Below are positions 10,035 to 19,312 of a stretch of DNA of 64,000 nucleotides, one piece after another. Location: the NCBI GenBank assembly GCA_034926605.1, contig JAYFQV010000012.1:1-64000 (forward strand), in the 5' to 3' direction. Both the position numbers and the translations under genes were made by a program. Every line of letters starts with the position of its first letter. Position 1 is the stretch's first letter. The notes under the pieces were generated by a model, which saw nothing but the letters and a program-made list of their open reading frames with translations, did not search any database and was not told where the DNA came from. This stretch comes from CALXXL01 sp034926605. Lineage in GTDB: Bacteria; Verrucomicrobiota; Lentisphaeria; Victivallales; Victivallaceae.

Positions 10035-10688
10035 TTAGCGGCTGTCACGAATATGGCAATATTCTTCGGACTGAGGAATTATTATGTCCGTGAGAATTTT
10101 AGCATATTGACGCAAATCAACATGTAAGCATGTTTCTGTCGTCAAGTTACAATTCCAAAAACGGGTGAACATACAACTTATAAAAACGCGTGAAAATTTT
10201 AGTTCATATTCTTCTTGAAGTTTATTGAATTTATCCATCATATGAGTGACTTCATTTTTTCCAAAGCATTCCATGGGCGCAAAAATAAAGAGGCCGTAAT
10301 ATTTTTTCAAACTATAGTTGCCATTGTTCAATAGTTCTATTTTTTTTATAAATGAATTCGTAATTTTTTCATCATTTATAAACTGTGGTGGCCAAATAAA
10401 TCCTGCAACTTTGCCATCTAGTTCATGGGTCTTTATGTTATACTCTTTCAATTTACGATGTTCTTGACATGAAATATCATGGTATGACTTTCCCATGACA
10501 TTACTGGATAGATTGCGAATGCGTCCTTCTTCCGTAGTTAATGCCTCAGTAACTTCGATACCCCATAGGGCATTAGATAAGTCTGGCCTATCGCCGTTCT
10601 CTAAATTTAGGAACTCACTTTCGTAAAAATTTAGCAACATTAATCTTGCGCATTCTTCCCAAAAATATTTTTTAAGGTGTGTGCTCAT
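10035..10688 (-). CDS. Hypothetical protein, possible PD-(D/E)xK nuclease-like domain
   Basis: 217 residues, AT-rich relative to both neighbours. Residues 30-50 read NGDRPDLSNALWGIEVTEA, a PD...GIEVT arrangement typical of restriction-endonuclease-fold proteins (PD-(D/E)xK superfamily). The usual following lysine is not placed with certainty. No signal peptide or membrane segment. Flanks are GC-rich core genes on either side, so this is likely an isolated acquired gene. Nuclease activity is an inference from one short motif; a structural role without catalysis is equally possible. Confidence 0.65.
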   Translation of the reverse strand: MSTHLKKYFWEECARLMLLNFYESEFLNLENGDRPDLSNALWGIEVTEALTTEEGRIRNLSSNVMGKSYHDISCQEHRKLKEYNIKTHELDGKVAGFIWPPQFINDEKITNSFIKKIELLNNGNYSLKKYYGLFIFAPMECFGKNEVTHMMDKFNKLQEEYELKFSRVFISCMFTRFWNCNLTTETCLHVDLRQYAKILTDIIIPQSEEYCHIRDSR

Positions 10689-10730
10689 AATGTTTTAGAG
10701 TAATATCTCAAGAGTGTTGAACTATGTTGC

Positions 10731-12056
10731 CTACCGGTCCGGTTTTTTCAGCAGCACCAGCGTTTCCAGATTCATGGTGCCGGGAAAGAGGTCGAGCGGA
10801 ACTATTTTTTCAATGCTCCAGCCGTTGGCCAGCCAGATGCCGAGCTCTTTTCTCATGGTGTCGGTACCGCAGAAAATGTGCAGTATCCGGCCGGTTTTGC
10901 GGGCGGCCAGCGTTTCTATAACGCCGGGAATGCAGCCGGACCGCGGCGGATCCAGCAGTATCCTGTCGGTGGCCGCCGGCGGCGGCAGTTTGCCGCGCAG
11001 CAGCTCCGGCGTGATCGAGCCGCTGACAAAGCGGACCGGTTTGCCGGGATACAGATGTTCCGCAATCTTGGCCGCGCTCTGAACCGCCTCTCCGGCATAG
11101 TCGATGCCCAGCACGCCGCGGCAGCGCTCCGCGCCGGAAATTCCGAACAGTCCGTACCCGCAGTACAGATCGATCAGGGTGTCCGTCTTCTGCGGATCCA
11201 GCAGCCCCAGCGCCGTGTGGATGAATGTTTCGAGCATGGAAAGATTGATCTGCGAAAACGCGGTGATCGGATAGAGCAGTTTTTTACCGTCGATTCTTAC
11301 ATCCAGCAGTTCTGGGCCGAATATCTTTTTGAATGCCACTTTTTTGTCCGGGCGTTCACGCTCCAGATAATAGTCTGACCGGGTTTCATCGAGATACATG
11401 AAGCAGCTGAATATTCCGGGGAACTCCTTGCGCATGGTCTCGGCGAAAAATTTAAGATTGCGCACGATGGCGCCGTCGGCCATGCCCAGGTTGAAGATCA
11501 GCGCGAAACGCGTGTAGTCGCCCCGGATGATGAGATAGTTCAGAGCGCCTGCCAGCGCCCGGTTTTTCGGCAGACGGAGATTTTGTTCGGCAAATTCATA
11601 GATCCGGGAATGTATTTCCGGATCGAGCAGCGAGTGGATGTTCCTGCCGTTCGCCATGGCGAACGAGAAGCGGTTTCTCTCCCAGTGGCCCCGCCTTTTG
11701 CTGGTGCTGCGGTAATGGCGGGGCATTCCGGACGGGACCACGCATTGCAGTTTGTCTCCGGGATTGAAGCACTTCAACAGTTTCCGGATCGCGGCGTTCT
11801 TTATCTCCAGCTCGATGTTGTAATCAAGCGAGGCCAGCGCCTCCGGATGGCGGGAATCCAGCGGTTTTCCCGGCAGTCTTCCGGCATGTTCCTCGCACAC
11901 GATATCCGCAAAAGTTTTTTCCGGAGCCGCCGGCTTGTTCTTCGGCGGTTCCGGTTTCGACTTGTCCCGGCTTTTAGCGCTGTTCGCTCTCACGTCCGGC
12001 TTGGCTGCCCGGCGGCCGCGGTCAGCACTTGGCGAGGGCTTCGATGGCGGCGTCAT
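10731..12056 (-). CDS. TrmA/RumA-family RNA (uracil-5-)-methyltransferase-like protein
   Basis: 441 residues. The C-terminal half is a SAM-dependent methyltransferase: motif I DLYCGYGLFGISGAE, motif IV DPPRSGC, and a catalytic-cysteine loop HIFCGTDTM (Cys396) in place of the usual YVSCNP. It ends MNLETLVLL, which matches the family's HVE-type tail with Asn-Leu for His-Val. The N-terminus is a Lys/Pro/Ala-rich basic extension of about 50 residues with no TRAM domain, and I see no four-cysteine iron-sulphur motif as in RumA/RlmD. Its start overlaps the end of tpx by 35 bp, so the two are probably cotranscribed. The likely target is a uridine in rRNA or tRNA; which one cannot be read from the sequence. 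Confidence 0.75.
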   Translation of the reverse strand: MTPPSKPSPSADRGRRAAKPDVRANSAKSRDKSKPEPPKNKPAAPEKTFADIVCEEHAGRLPGKPLDSRHPEALASLDYNIELEIKNAAIRKLLKCFNPGDKLQCVVPSGMPRHYRSTSKRRGHWERNRFSFAMANGRNIHSLLDPEIHSRIYEFAEQNLRLPKNRALAGALNYLIIRGDYTRFALIFNLGMADGAIVRNLKFFAETMRKEFPGIFSCFMYLDETRSDYYLERERPDKKVAFKKIFGPELLDVRIDGKKLLYPITAFSQINLSMLETFIHTALGLLDPQKTDTLIDLYCGYGLFGISGAERCRGVLGIDYAGEAVQSAAKIAEHLYPGKPVRFVSGSITPELLRGKLPPPAATDRILLDPPRSGCIPGVIETLAARKTGRILHIFCGTDTMRKELGIWLANGWSIEKIVPLDLFPGTMNLETLVLLKKPDR

Positions 12057-12534
12057 AGTCGGGTTCGTTGACGATTTCGGGGACCAGTTGCGAATAGGCG
12101 ATGTTGCCGTTCGCGTCGACGATCACCACGGCGCGGGCCAGAAGTCCGCTCAGCGGGCCGTCGGTCATCAGCACGCCGTAGTCGGTGCCGAAGTGCGAGG
12201 CGTAATGAAAGTCCGAAAGCGTAGTAACGTTCTCAATACCCTCGGCTCCGCAGAAACGGCTTTGCGCGAACGGCAGGTCTTTCGAAATGCACAGCACCAG
12301 CGTATCTTTCATCTGGGCCGCAAGCTGGTTGAACTTCCGCACCGACAGCGAGCATACCGGCGTGTCCAGGCTCGGGAATATGTTCAACAGCAGTTTCTTG
12401 CCTTTGGCGTAGGCCGGAGCGAAACGGCCGAGATCGTTGCCGACGAGGCTGAAATCGGGGGCCTTCATGCCGGGAGTGACAAATTTGCCGGACAGATTTA
12501 CCGGGGTTCCCTTGAATGCGGTTTTGTTTTCCAT
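12022..12534 (-). CDS. tpx: Thiol peroxidase (Tpx, atypical 2-Cys peroxiredoxin)
   Basis: 170 residues. It reduces hydrogen and alkyl peroxides with thioredoxin as electron donor. The peroxidatic Cys61 sits in FPSLDTPVCSLS and the resolving Cys95 in RFCGAEGIENV, exactly the positions known from E. coli Tpx. The ATG at 12534 was chosen over one 48 bp upstream because AGGAGAGG lies at good spacing before it and the family's N-terminus begins there. Cytoplasmic in this sequence, since no signal peptide is visible. The methyltransferase gene follows with overlap. Confidence 0.95.
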   Translation of the reverse strand: MENKTAFKGTPVNLSGKFVTPGMKAPDFSLVGNDLGRFAPAYAKGKKLLLNIFPSLDTPVCSLSVRKFNQLAAQMKDTLVLCISKDLPFAQSRFCGAEGIENVTTLSDFHYASHFGTDYGVLMTDGPLSGLLARAVVIVDANGNIAYSQLVPEIVNEPDYDAAIEALAKC

Positions 12535-12609
12535 GACAGCCTCTCCTTTCGGTTTTTTATCCAAATATTTGTTGCCGCGCAATGGGCAAAAATAAAAATC
12601 ATGATAATT

Positions 12610-12637
12610 AATCTACAATGTTTGGCCGTGAAGTCAA
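12610..12637 (-). promoter_or_regulatory. Candidate sigma-70 promoter of tpx
   Basis: On the minus strand TTGACT (12637-12632), 16 bp, then TAGATT (12615-12610), about 75 bp before the tpx start. Confidence 0.45.
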
Positions 12638-12752
12638 ATCCCATTGGTACATCTTTGACGACAACTTGTCCAAAGGGAGGTGCGAATGGGTGCCGGCATC
12701 CGGCGCCTGTCGTCGGCAGGCGATTAAAACCGGAAATAAAGTTATCTTTATG

Positions 12753-12780
12753 TTGAAAATCGTAATAGCAGAGCTATTAT
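12753..12780 (+). promoter_or_regulatory. Candidate sigma-70 promoter of the hybrid histidine kinase
   Basis: TTGAAA (12753-12758), 16-bp spacer, TATTAT (12775-12780). It predicts transcription from about 12787, upstream of the ATG at 12849. The 12535-12848 gap also contains the tpx promoter on the other strand and otherwise shows nothing recognisable. Confidence 0.45.
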
Positions 12781-12848
12781 ATGTTTAGGTTAGCGTGGCG
12801 AAGCGGATGGCTTCGGTGGGGTGTCGAACAAGAGGCGGAAAAGAAAAG

Positions 12849-15800
12849 ATGGGCACGGGGCGCAAATTTTTCACGGGTTTCGGTGCGTTTTTGAGGGGCT
12901 GTTCCGGCCATCGATCCAAATCTATGCTGTTCGGCGCGGCCATGATCTTTATTCTGATCGCCGGAGCAAGCTACACTTTCTGGTCGGTCAGGAGCGAGGA
13001 TCACTCCATGCGCGACGAGCTGCTGGTGAAGGCCAGGGCGCTGGCCGTCACGATCAACCCGGAATTGGTAATCCCGTTCAAGGGAGAGGAAAACGACCGG
13101 TTTCTACCCCAGCATTTGCGCCTGAAGCACGAATTCGAGCTGCTGCATCAGGCCGAACCCGAGCTTCGATATATATATTTGCTCTCCCTTAAAGACGATG
13201 GCACGATATTGTTTCTGCTGGACAACGAACCGTTTGGATCGCCTGATTATATTCCGCCCGGAACCGTTTACGGCGAGGCGACCGCGGCGCTTAAAAACGG
13301 TATACGGAACGGGACGGAAGTGGTCGAGGGACCGGAGGAGGACCGCTGGGGAATATGGTTTTCGGCAATAGTGCCTATCTTTGATCCTCATAGCGGGAAG
13401 ATGGTCTGCGCGTTTGGAATCGACATGGCGGCGGCGGACTGGAACTACCGGTTGTTCATGGCCGGGCTGCCCGGGATGGTGATGACGATCCTGCTGGCGG
13501 CAATCATCATGATAACCCGCTGCCTGCACGGGTATCCCGGCATAACCAAGACCGGAGGGAGGTTCAGATTTTTTGACGTGGGGGTGACGATAACGATCGG
13601 GATATTGTTGTCGGCGTTCATATTTTGGCAGATATATGAGAGCGAACTGAAACAGCGCCGATCGTTCTTCGACCAGCTGGCGGCCACGCAGGTTGAGAGC
13701 ATTACCCGGAAACTCAGTTATTCCGATTTCAACGAACTGGAAGGTCTCGGCAACTTTTTCGCCGCCAGCGATGATGTGACCGAAGATGAATTCCGGGCAT
13801 ATTCCGAACACCTCAAGAACAAGTCATATGTCGATCTATGGGGATGGGTGGATGTGGTCGGCGCTTCGGAAATGGCAGATTATGAGCGCGAGGAGAGCAA
13901 GCGCCTGCATCATGATTTCCGCATTTATGAGATCGGCCCGGATGGCAGGCCGCGACCGGCCGAGGGACGCAATTTTTATTACCCGATAAGGTTTTGCAGC
14001 CCTGACGCAGGGAACGGCCCGCCGCTGGGATTTGACATGGGCAGCGACCGCGGCTATCTCGACGCCATATTCGAGGCGATTCGCACCAAACTGGAAACCG
14101 CCGGCATTGCGGTCGGAGCCGGACTGCATGGCGGTGGCAGTATTCGGGAATTGGCCATATTCTATCCGGTGTTCACCCGCGGCAATACACGGTTGCTAAG
14201 AGGCTTGTCCATCGCATTCATCGACATGGATTCGCTGCTCGGCTTCAACCCAAACAAGCTTAAATACTTCCATATGGGCCTGTCCTATCTTAAATACGAC
14301 GGCGATTCCGATCTCCTGATCGCCCGCACCGGCGATGACACCTGCCACCTTGGTAACAGTTTTTCCGGTTTCATACTGGCTTTCGGGCATGTTTTCGAAC
14401 TGACCGCCCATCCAAGCAACGCATTTCTTCATGACTATCCCATCTGGAAACCATGGCTGTTTCTGGTCTGCGGTCTCGCGCTGACCGCTGCGTTCGCAAC
14501 CATCGTGAATTTGCTGCATCGCCGCCGTGAGCGGCTGGAAAGCATGGTCGAAGAGGGCGCCGTCAAACTGGGAAAGGAAGAGACACGGTTCGACCAGTTG
14601 CTTGAAGAAAGCAAGACCGTTCTGTGGGAGTGCGATGCCGACGGCGTGTTCATCAATTTCAGGCCAAGCGGCAAGCCGGTCTATGGTTTGCCCCGGGAAG
14701 ACGTGATCGGCAAGTTCCGCTGGTACGATTTCTGTCCGGAAGAAAAGCTGGACGCGCTTAAGTCGGAGGTGATGCGGATAATGGACTCCAGGCGGGCCTT
14801 TTTCAACCTGGAAAACGAGGTTAAGCTGGCGGACGGATCCATAGTTGTCGTCTCATCCTGCGGAATCCCGGTTTTTGCGGACGACGGGACGTTCAAAGGG
14901 TACTACGGTTGGGACAGCGATATAACCGGCTATGTCGAGCTTACCAACCGTCTGCGCCAGAGCCAGCGGGAAGCGGAGGCCGCCAACCGCGCCAAAAGTG
15001 AATTCCTCACCAACATGAGCCATGAGATACGCACGCCGATCAACGGCATCATCGGGTTTATCGACCTGTTGCGCGCTTCCGACGTCAATCCAGCGCAACG
15101 GAACGAATATTTGGAATTGATCAACAGCTGCAGCCGCCAGCTCATGCTGCTGGTCAACGAAATCCTCGACTACGCCCGGACGACGGCCGGCAAGCTGGTC
15201 CGTGCCGACGAGGCTTTCGATCTTCGCAAGCTTATCGAGGAGGCGGCATGCAGCATCGCGTTGTCCGCCGAAGGCAAACAGCTTGAGGTGATCGCGTCGG
15301 TGCCGCAGGACATCCCGGCCGGATTGGTTGGCGATGCGGCGCATTTGTTGCAGATAATCATGAACCTTGCCGGGAACGCCGTCAAGTTCACTGAAAAGGG
15401 AGAGGTGGTCATCGGCGTCGGCCGCGAGGCGGAGGACGAGCAGACGATCACGTTGCGGTTCTTCGTCCGGGATACCGGCATCGGCTTCGACGAGAAGCAG
15501 AAGCAGCGCATTTTCGAGAAGTTTTTCCAGGCCGACTCGTCCACCCGGCGCCGCTATGGCGGTGTGGGGCTGGGATTGCCCATAGTGAAGAATGTGGTGA
15601 CGCTGCTGGGCGGCACCATCGACGTGCACAGCAAGCCCGGATGCGGTTCCGAGTTCAGTTTCGTCATCACCTTGGGCAAGCAGCCCGGCGGCGCCGGCAG
15701 TTTCGAACCGGATTCGGCATGTGCCGCCCTGAGCCCGGTGCTGGTGGCCGTCGGCAATGCGGCGGCGCGTGACGAGTTGATTGCGCGGCTGCGTTACCAC

Positions 15801-16541
15801 CGGCTGGAGGTGGTCGGTGCCGCCGACATCGCATCGGCCGTGGAAGCGCGCCGCCGAAGCCGGGAGGACGGCAATCCGTTCCGTCTGCTGGTGCTCGATC
15901 TGGATATGCTGGGGCCGGAGGAGGCAGGAATGAACTCCGCCTCCGAGCATGAACTGCTGACCGGCATCCCGGTGGTCGGGCTTGCCGGAGTTATTGCGCG
16001 CAGCCTGCTTTCCCCGGTGGTTACGAAGCTGGTAAGCCAGGTCGTTTCCAAGCCGGTGCGGAATCACGAATTGTTCATCGCGTTGAAACGCATAGCCACC
16101 GGCGATAACCGCGACGAGGAAGGCATGAACACGTGCGGCTCCGCCGTGCCGATGCCGGCGGACGGAGGCGCGGCGGAGATACTTGTGGCCGAGGACAATC
16201 CTGTCAACCAGAAGGTGATGATCGCCATTCTGGAGCGCCTGGGACGGCGCGCGGAAGTTGTCCCCAACGGCGTTCAGGTATTGCAGCGCCTTGCCGACAA
16301 CAACTACAGGCTGGTGCTGATGGATGTCCAGATGCCGGGAATGGACGGGCTGGATGCCACCCGGATGATCCGTGATCCCAAGACTCAGGTGTTGAATCAC
16401 GACATCCCCATCATAGCGGTAACCGCCCACGCCGTGTACGGCTACGAGGAAAAATGCCGGGAATACGGCATGGACGGTTATATCGCCAAGCCGGTCACCA
16501 TGAGTCAGCTCAAGGAGATTCTCGACCGCTGGCTGACGTGA
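12849..16541 (+). CDS. Hybrid sensor histidine kinase with two periplasmic sensor regions, PAS, HisKA, HATPase and two receiver domains
   Basis: About 1230 residues. A first membrane segment (about 29-49), a periplasmic region to about 200, two membrane segments, a second periplasmic region of CHASE type to about 530 (NFYYPIRF and AIFYPVF signatures), a last membrane segment, and a PAS domain (about 585-700). The kinase core has the H-box FLTNMSHEIRTP (phospho-acceptor His725), N-box NLAGNAVKF, DTGIGF and GVGLGLPIV. A degenerate receiver lacking the acidic pair at its first strand follows, then an intact receiver with LVLMDVQMPG (Asp1159) and YIAKPV. No HPt domain or response regulator lies next to it. 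The start at 12849 has a GAGGCGG-type ribosome site; in-frame GTG 12795 and ATG 12807 are alternatives. The signal sensed is unknown. Confidence 0.9.
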   Translation: MGTGRKFFTGFGAFLRGCSGHRSKSMLFGAAMIFILIAGASYTFWSVRSEDHSMRDELLVKARALAVTINPELVIPFKGEENDRFLPQHLRLKHEFELLHQAEPELRYIYLLSLKDDGTILFLLDNEPFGSPDYIPPGTVYGEATAALKNGIRNGTEVVEGPEEDRWGIWFSAIVPIFDPHSGKMVCAFGIDMAAADWNYRLFMAGLPGMVMTILLAAIIMITRCLHGYPGITKTGGRFRFFDVGVTITIGILLSAFIFWQIYESELKQRRSFFDQLAATQVESITRKLSYSDFNELEGLGNFFAASDDVTEDEFRAYSEHLKNKSYVDLWGWVDVVGASEMADYEREESKRLHHDFRIYEIGPDGRPRPAEGRNFYYPIRFCSPDAGNGPPLGFDMGSDRGYLDAIFEAIRTKLETAGIAVGAGLHGGGSIRELAIFYPVFTRGNTRLLRGLSIAFIDMDSLLGFNPNKLKYFHMGLSYLKYDGDSDLLIARTGDDTCHLGNSFSGFILAFGHVFELTAHPSNAFLHDYPIWKPWLFLVCGLALTAAFATIVNLLHRRRERLESMVEEGAVKLGKEETRFDQLLEESKTVLWECDADGVFINFRPSGKPVYGLPREDVIGKFRWYDFCPEEKLDALKSEVMRIMDSRRAFFNLENEVKLADGSIVVVSSCGIPVFADDGTFKGYYGWDSDITGYVELTNRLRQSQREAEAANRAKSEFLTNMSHEIRTPINGIIGFIDLLRASDVNPAQRNEYLELINSCSRQLMLLVNEILDYARTTAGKLVRADEAFDLRKLIEEAACSIALSAEGKQLEVIASVPQDIPAGLVGDAAHLLQIIMNLAGNAVKFTEKGEVVIGVGREAEDEQTITLRFFVRDTGIGFDEKQKQRIFEKFFQADSSTRRRYGGVGLGLPIVKNVVTLLGGTIDVHSKPGCGSEFSFVITLGKQPGGAGSFEPDSACAALSPVLVAVGNAAARDELIARLRYHRLEVVGAADIASAVEARRRSREDGNPFRLLVLDLDMLGPEEAGMNSASEHELLTGIPVVGLAGVIARSLLSPVVTKLVSQVVSKPVRNHELFIALKRIATGDNRDEEGMNTCGSAVPMPADGGAAEILVAEDNPVNQKVMIAILERLGRRAEVVPNGVQVLQRLADNNYRLVLMDVQMPGMDGLDATRMIRDPKTQVLNHDIPIIAVTAHAVYGYEEKCREYGMDGYIAKPVTMSQLKEILDRWLT

Positions 16542-16547
16542 ATATCA

Positions 16548-16898
16548 ATGTACCGGGAGATAAAATTGTTTTCAAGTAAATCGAGGAAGAAAAGCGTCTT
16601 ATCCGCCAAACTCTATATTACCGACCGCACCGACAGGCTTTCAGCGGAGATCAAAACCAACATGTTTTGCATGGGCGGCACGGAACGGGATATTGCGGAG
16701 CTTTCGGAGTCTGACATTCTGACCTTTCTAAAAGAAATCAGGGAAAACCGCCGCCGGCAGCTGGAGGCGTCCGGCAGAGATGTCGATCTGATCTATTATC
16801 TATGGGTTGAACCGTTCAGCTTCGAGGCATTGGAGGCCGACGACGATAGCCGGGAATTCATTCTGAACGTCTACACCGAACGCATTTGCGCGCGGTAA
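16548..16898 (+). CDS. Small hypothetical protein
   Basis: About 110-116 residues, charged, with no membrane segment. It begins 6 bp after the stop of the histidine kinase and is likely cotranscribed with it. Translation may really begin at TTG 16566, which has GGGAG at ideal spacing, whereas ATG 16548 has none. The C-terminal half (DLIYYLWVEPFSFEALEADD) looks like a folded domain. I recognise no family. Confidence 0.6.
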   Translation: MYREIKLFSSKSRKKSVLSAKLYITDRTDRLSAEIKTNMFCMGGTERDIAELSESDILTFLKEIRENRRRQLEASGRDVDLIYYLWVEPFSFEALEADDDSREFILNVYTERICAR

Positions 16899-16907
16899 CG
16901 CCTGACG

Positions 16908-17432
16908 TTACGCGAATACGTCTTCCAGCTGTTTTACCGCCACCCGGATTTTCAAGGCGGCCAGCGCTATGTTGTGAATCATCTCCGAAACGGTCGAGCA
17001 GCAGTCGGCCAGCACGGTCACATCGTATTTCTCCGCCGCCTTGGATATTGCCGTATGGGTCACGCAATTCTGGGTCATCATGCCGCAGATCAGCAGCGAA
17101 CCGCAGTTGAGCCTCTTCAATTCCGGCTCCAGGTCGGTGAGGTGGAAGCTGTCGGCATAGTGTTTGACCACCACCGGCGAGCCGGGCGCGGCTTCGAGAA
17201 CGGCCGGGTGTATTTCCACTCCGGGCGATTCCCTGGCGAACAGCGCGGCGGCCGGCGATTCCGAAACGTGTTGCACTATCACCACCGGGATGCCGCGTTC
17301 GCGGCATTCGCGGATGGCCGACACGATGTTTTCCAGAATCCGGTACATATCCCACAGCGGGAATTTGCCGCCGGGGAAATAGTCCATCTGCGGGTCGATC
17401 ACCAGCAGAACGCTTTTGTTTTCAGCAGGCAT
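16908..17432 (-). CDS. Isochorismatase-like cysteine hydrolase (nicotinamidase family)
   Basis: 174 residues. The family's catalytic triad is visible: Asp13 in VLLVIDPQ, Lys90 in VVVKHY and Cys123 in GMMTQNCVTHT, with the cis-peptide-type MMTQ preceding the cysteine. Members hydrolyse nicotinamide or related amides, or isochorismate-like ethers; the exact substrate cannot be assigned. The ATG at 17432 is preceded by GGAG at 8 bp, so it was chosen over one 30 bp upstream that would overlap the neighbour. It lies 26 bp downstream of the GH127 gene and is probably the last gene of that operon. Confidence 0.85.
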   Translation of the reverse strand: MPAENKSVLLVIDPQMDYFPGGKFPLWDMYRILENIVSAIRECRERGIPVVIVQHVSESPAAALFARESPGVEIHPAVLEAAPGSPVVVKHYADSFHLTDLEPELKRLNCGSLLICGMMTQNCVTHTAISKAAEKYDVTVLADCCSTVSEMIHNIALAALKIRVAVKQLEDVFA

Positions 17433-17458
17433 TTGCACATCTCCATGTTTTCCGGTTG

Positions 17459-19312
17459 TCAAAACGGCAGTAGCGGCATTTCAGTCATGCGCAGCATGGT
17501 GCAGCCGTAAGGTATCAGGCGTTTTTCTTCCGGCGGGCCGAGCGGCGTCAGCGCATCCGGTTTTTCCGCGCAGATGGCAAGCGACCCGGGATTGATCCCC
17601 CAAGGTATCTTAACCATTTCGCACCGCAGTTCCACCGGGGGCGATGACGGGTTGAACGGCTGCTTGAAATCGTTGTGCGTCACCGGCGATTCCGGTTTTC
17701 CGGCGAAGGCGTAGTTCCAGTCGGAGGCCGGCAGCATCTCGTAATCGCAGTAGGGATATTTGCGTTCAACGCCGTCGCGTTCGTACTCCAGCCGGTTGCA
17801 TTCGGAATCGATCGGCAGCGCGTACAGCAGGGGGCCGCGGCGCAGCACATACATCCCGCTCGGGCGTTCGACGAACTCCGGCTCGAATCGCAGCTGCACG
17901 TTGACCGCGCTTCCGGTGCTCCATTCCCGTTCGATCCGGACGATTGAGCCTGGTTCGGCGGGCGCGCCGTCCACTTCGGCCGACGCGGCGCATTTCGGAA
18001 TACGCACATGGAACACGAATCTCACCGGCTCCGAGGCGCGGAAACTGTAGCGCAATGTGTCGCGGAACGGATACATGGTATGCAGCGCGATCTCGACTTC
18101 GGCGTTGCCGATCCGGGTTTTGACCGACGACGGTACCGGCACCGCGGAGAGGATGCCGTCCGGCGCGCGCATGAAGGCCGAGAGCGCCAGCTTGGGAAAC
18201 GCCTGTCCCATGTTGGCGGTGCAGCAGCCGAAGTTGGGTTCCAGCCCGAAAATATGCGCGTCGGGACTGTTGGTGCTCCAGATCGCTTCCGGCTCCACCG
18301 CGCAACCGATCTGGTTTACCTGCTGGTCGTACTGATGGGCCCACATGTCGGGCGTGATCGTGGCGGGGAATGAGTTGAAAGCCAGGTCTTCAAGCCGGTC
18401 GAGCCATGCCGGGTCGCCGTACATTGCGAAATTCACCTCGAACGAGAACATCGCCTCGGCGATTGAGCACAGTTCCGCTCCCTGGATCGGGCTGGTGCCG
18501 GAAAGGCATTCGTCGCCGTTGAAGTGCCCGGCGGCGGTGCCGTGGTGTTTCATCAGCATGGCGAGCATCTTCTCGGAAAATCCGGAGGATTCCGAGGCGC
18601 CGGCAAAGACGTCGGCAAGCACTCCGGCCTTGAGCGCCATCGCCATGTTCACCACATGCGAATCGAACTTCCACTCGTGCTGCGGTTCGGAATACGGCCA
18701 TGACTCCGAAAAAAGCGCCTTGTAGTCCGTACCCTGACGCTCCAGTTTTTCGGCAAGCTCCAGCAGCCATGGCTCCGGATTCATGGAATACAGGCGATGA
18801 ATCGGGATCAGGGCTTCGAACCAGCGGGATTTCCCCCATGCGAAAAGCGGATGGGCGTCGAGGTGGCCGTTGAGCTGGAACAGCGCGCGGCGGGCGGCAT
18901 CGGCCGACCGTGGGCTGCCGGAGCAGTCGTGATGAAGCATCAGGACTTTGCAGATAAGCATGACCGCCCATACGTCGTATTCGGCGCGCCCGGAGTCCGG
19001 GCAGGGGCATATCCAGCCGTCGGGCTGCTGGGCGGAGACGATCGCGTTCACATATTTCTCGGCGCGGGTGATCAGGTTGGAGTCGCGCAGCAGCCAGGCG
19101 AGGGGGATGAAGCCGTCAAGCCAGTACGGGACGCGTTCCCAGCCTTCGCGGCTGCCGCCGATCCATTTGCTGTCCTTAACGTCCGGCCATACCCGGTCGA
19201 GGTTGCCGGCCAGTCCGCGGGCTTGGATCAGCAGCTGGTCCAGCAGCCAGGAGCGCGCCATGGTTTCCCTGGCGCTGAAAAATTCGTAACGGGCGGTGGA
19301 GGGGATGTTCAT
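17459..19312 (-). CDS. GH127-like glycoside hydrolase (DUF1680, putative beta-L-arabinofuranosidase)
   Basis: 617 residues, the usual size for the DUF1680/GH127 family of retaining beta-L-arabinofuranosidases, an (alpha/alpha)6 barrel followed by beta domains. The diagnostic NFGCCTANMGQAFPKL contains the Cys363-Cys364 pair, whose second-type cysteine is the nucleophile and zinc ligand in the characterised enzyme. An upstream GAELCSIAE supplies the conserved glutamate. No signal peptide, so probably intracellular and acting on imported oligosaccharides. Its start overlaps the stop of the upstream membrane-protein gene by 4 bp (ATGA), indicating coupled translation. DUF1680 contains several specificities, so the sugar is uncertain. 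Confidence 0.85.
   Translation of the reverse strand: MNIPSTARYEFFSARETMARSWLLDQLLIQARGLAGNLDRVWPDVKDSKWIGGSREGWERVPYWLDGFIPLAWLLRDSNLITRAEKYVNAIVSAQQPDGWICPCPDSGRAEYDVWAVMLICKVLMLHHDCSGSPRSADAARRALFQLNGHLDAHPLFAWGKSRWFEALIPIHRLYSMNPEPWLLELAEKLERQGTDYKALFSESWPYSEPQHEWKFDSHVVNMAMALKAGVLADVFAGASESSGFSEKMLAMLMKHHGTAAGHFNGDECLSGTSPIQGAELCSIAEAMFSFEVNFAMYGDPAWLDRLEDLAFNSFPATITPDMWAHQYDQQVNQIGCAVEPEAIWSTNSPDAHIFGLEPNFGCCTANMGQAFPKLALSAFMRAPDGILSAVPVPSSVKTRIGNAEVEIALHTMYPFRDTLRYSFRASEPVRFVFHVRIPKCAASAEVDGAPAEPGSIVRIEREWSTGSAVNVQLRFEPEFVERPSGMYVLRRGPLLYALPIDSECNRLEYERDGVERKYPYCDYEMLPASDWNYAFAGKPESPVTHNDFKQPFNPSSPPVELRCEMVKIPWGINPGSLAICAEKPDALTPLGPPEEKRLIPYGCTMLRMTEMPLLPF

Noticed and set aside
14853..16430. 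525-codon minus-strand frame within the histidine kinase gene
   Set aside because: Shadow of the conserved kinase and receiver domains.
16892..16914. Inverted repeat between the small hypothetical gene and the cysteine hydrolase
   Set aside because: One bulge, no T-run on either strand and it sits within coding ends, so it is not a convincing terminator.
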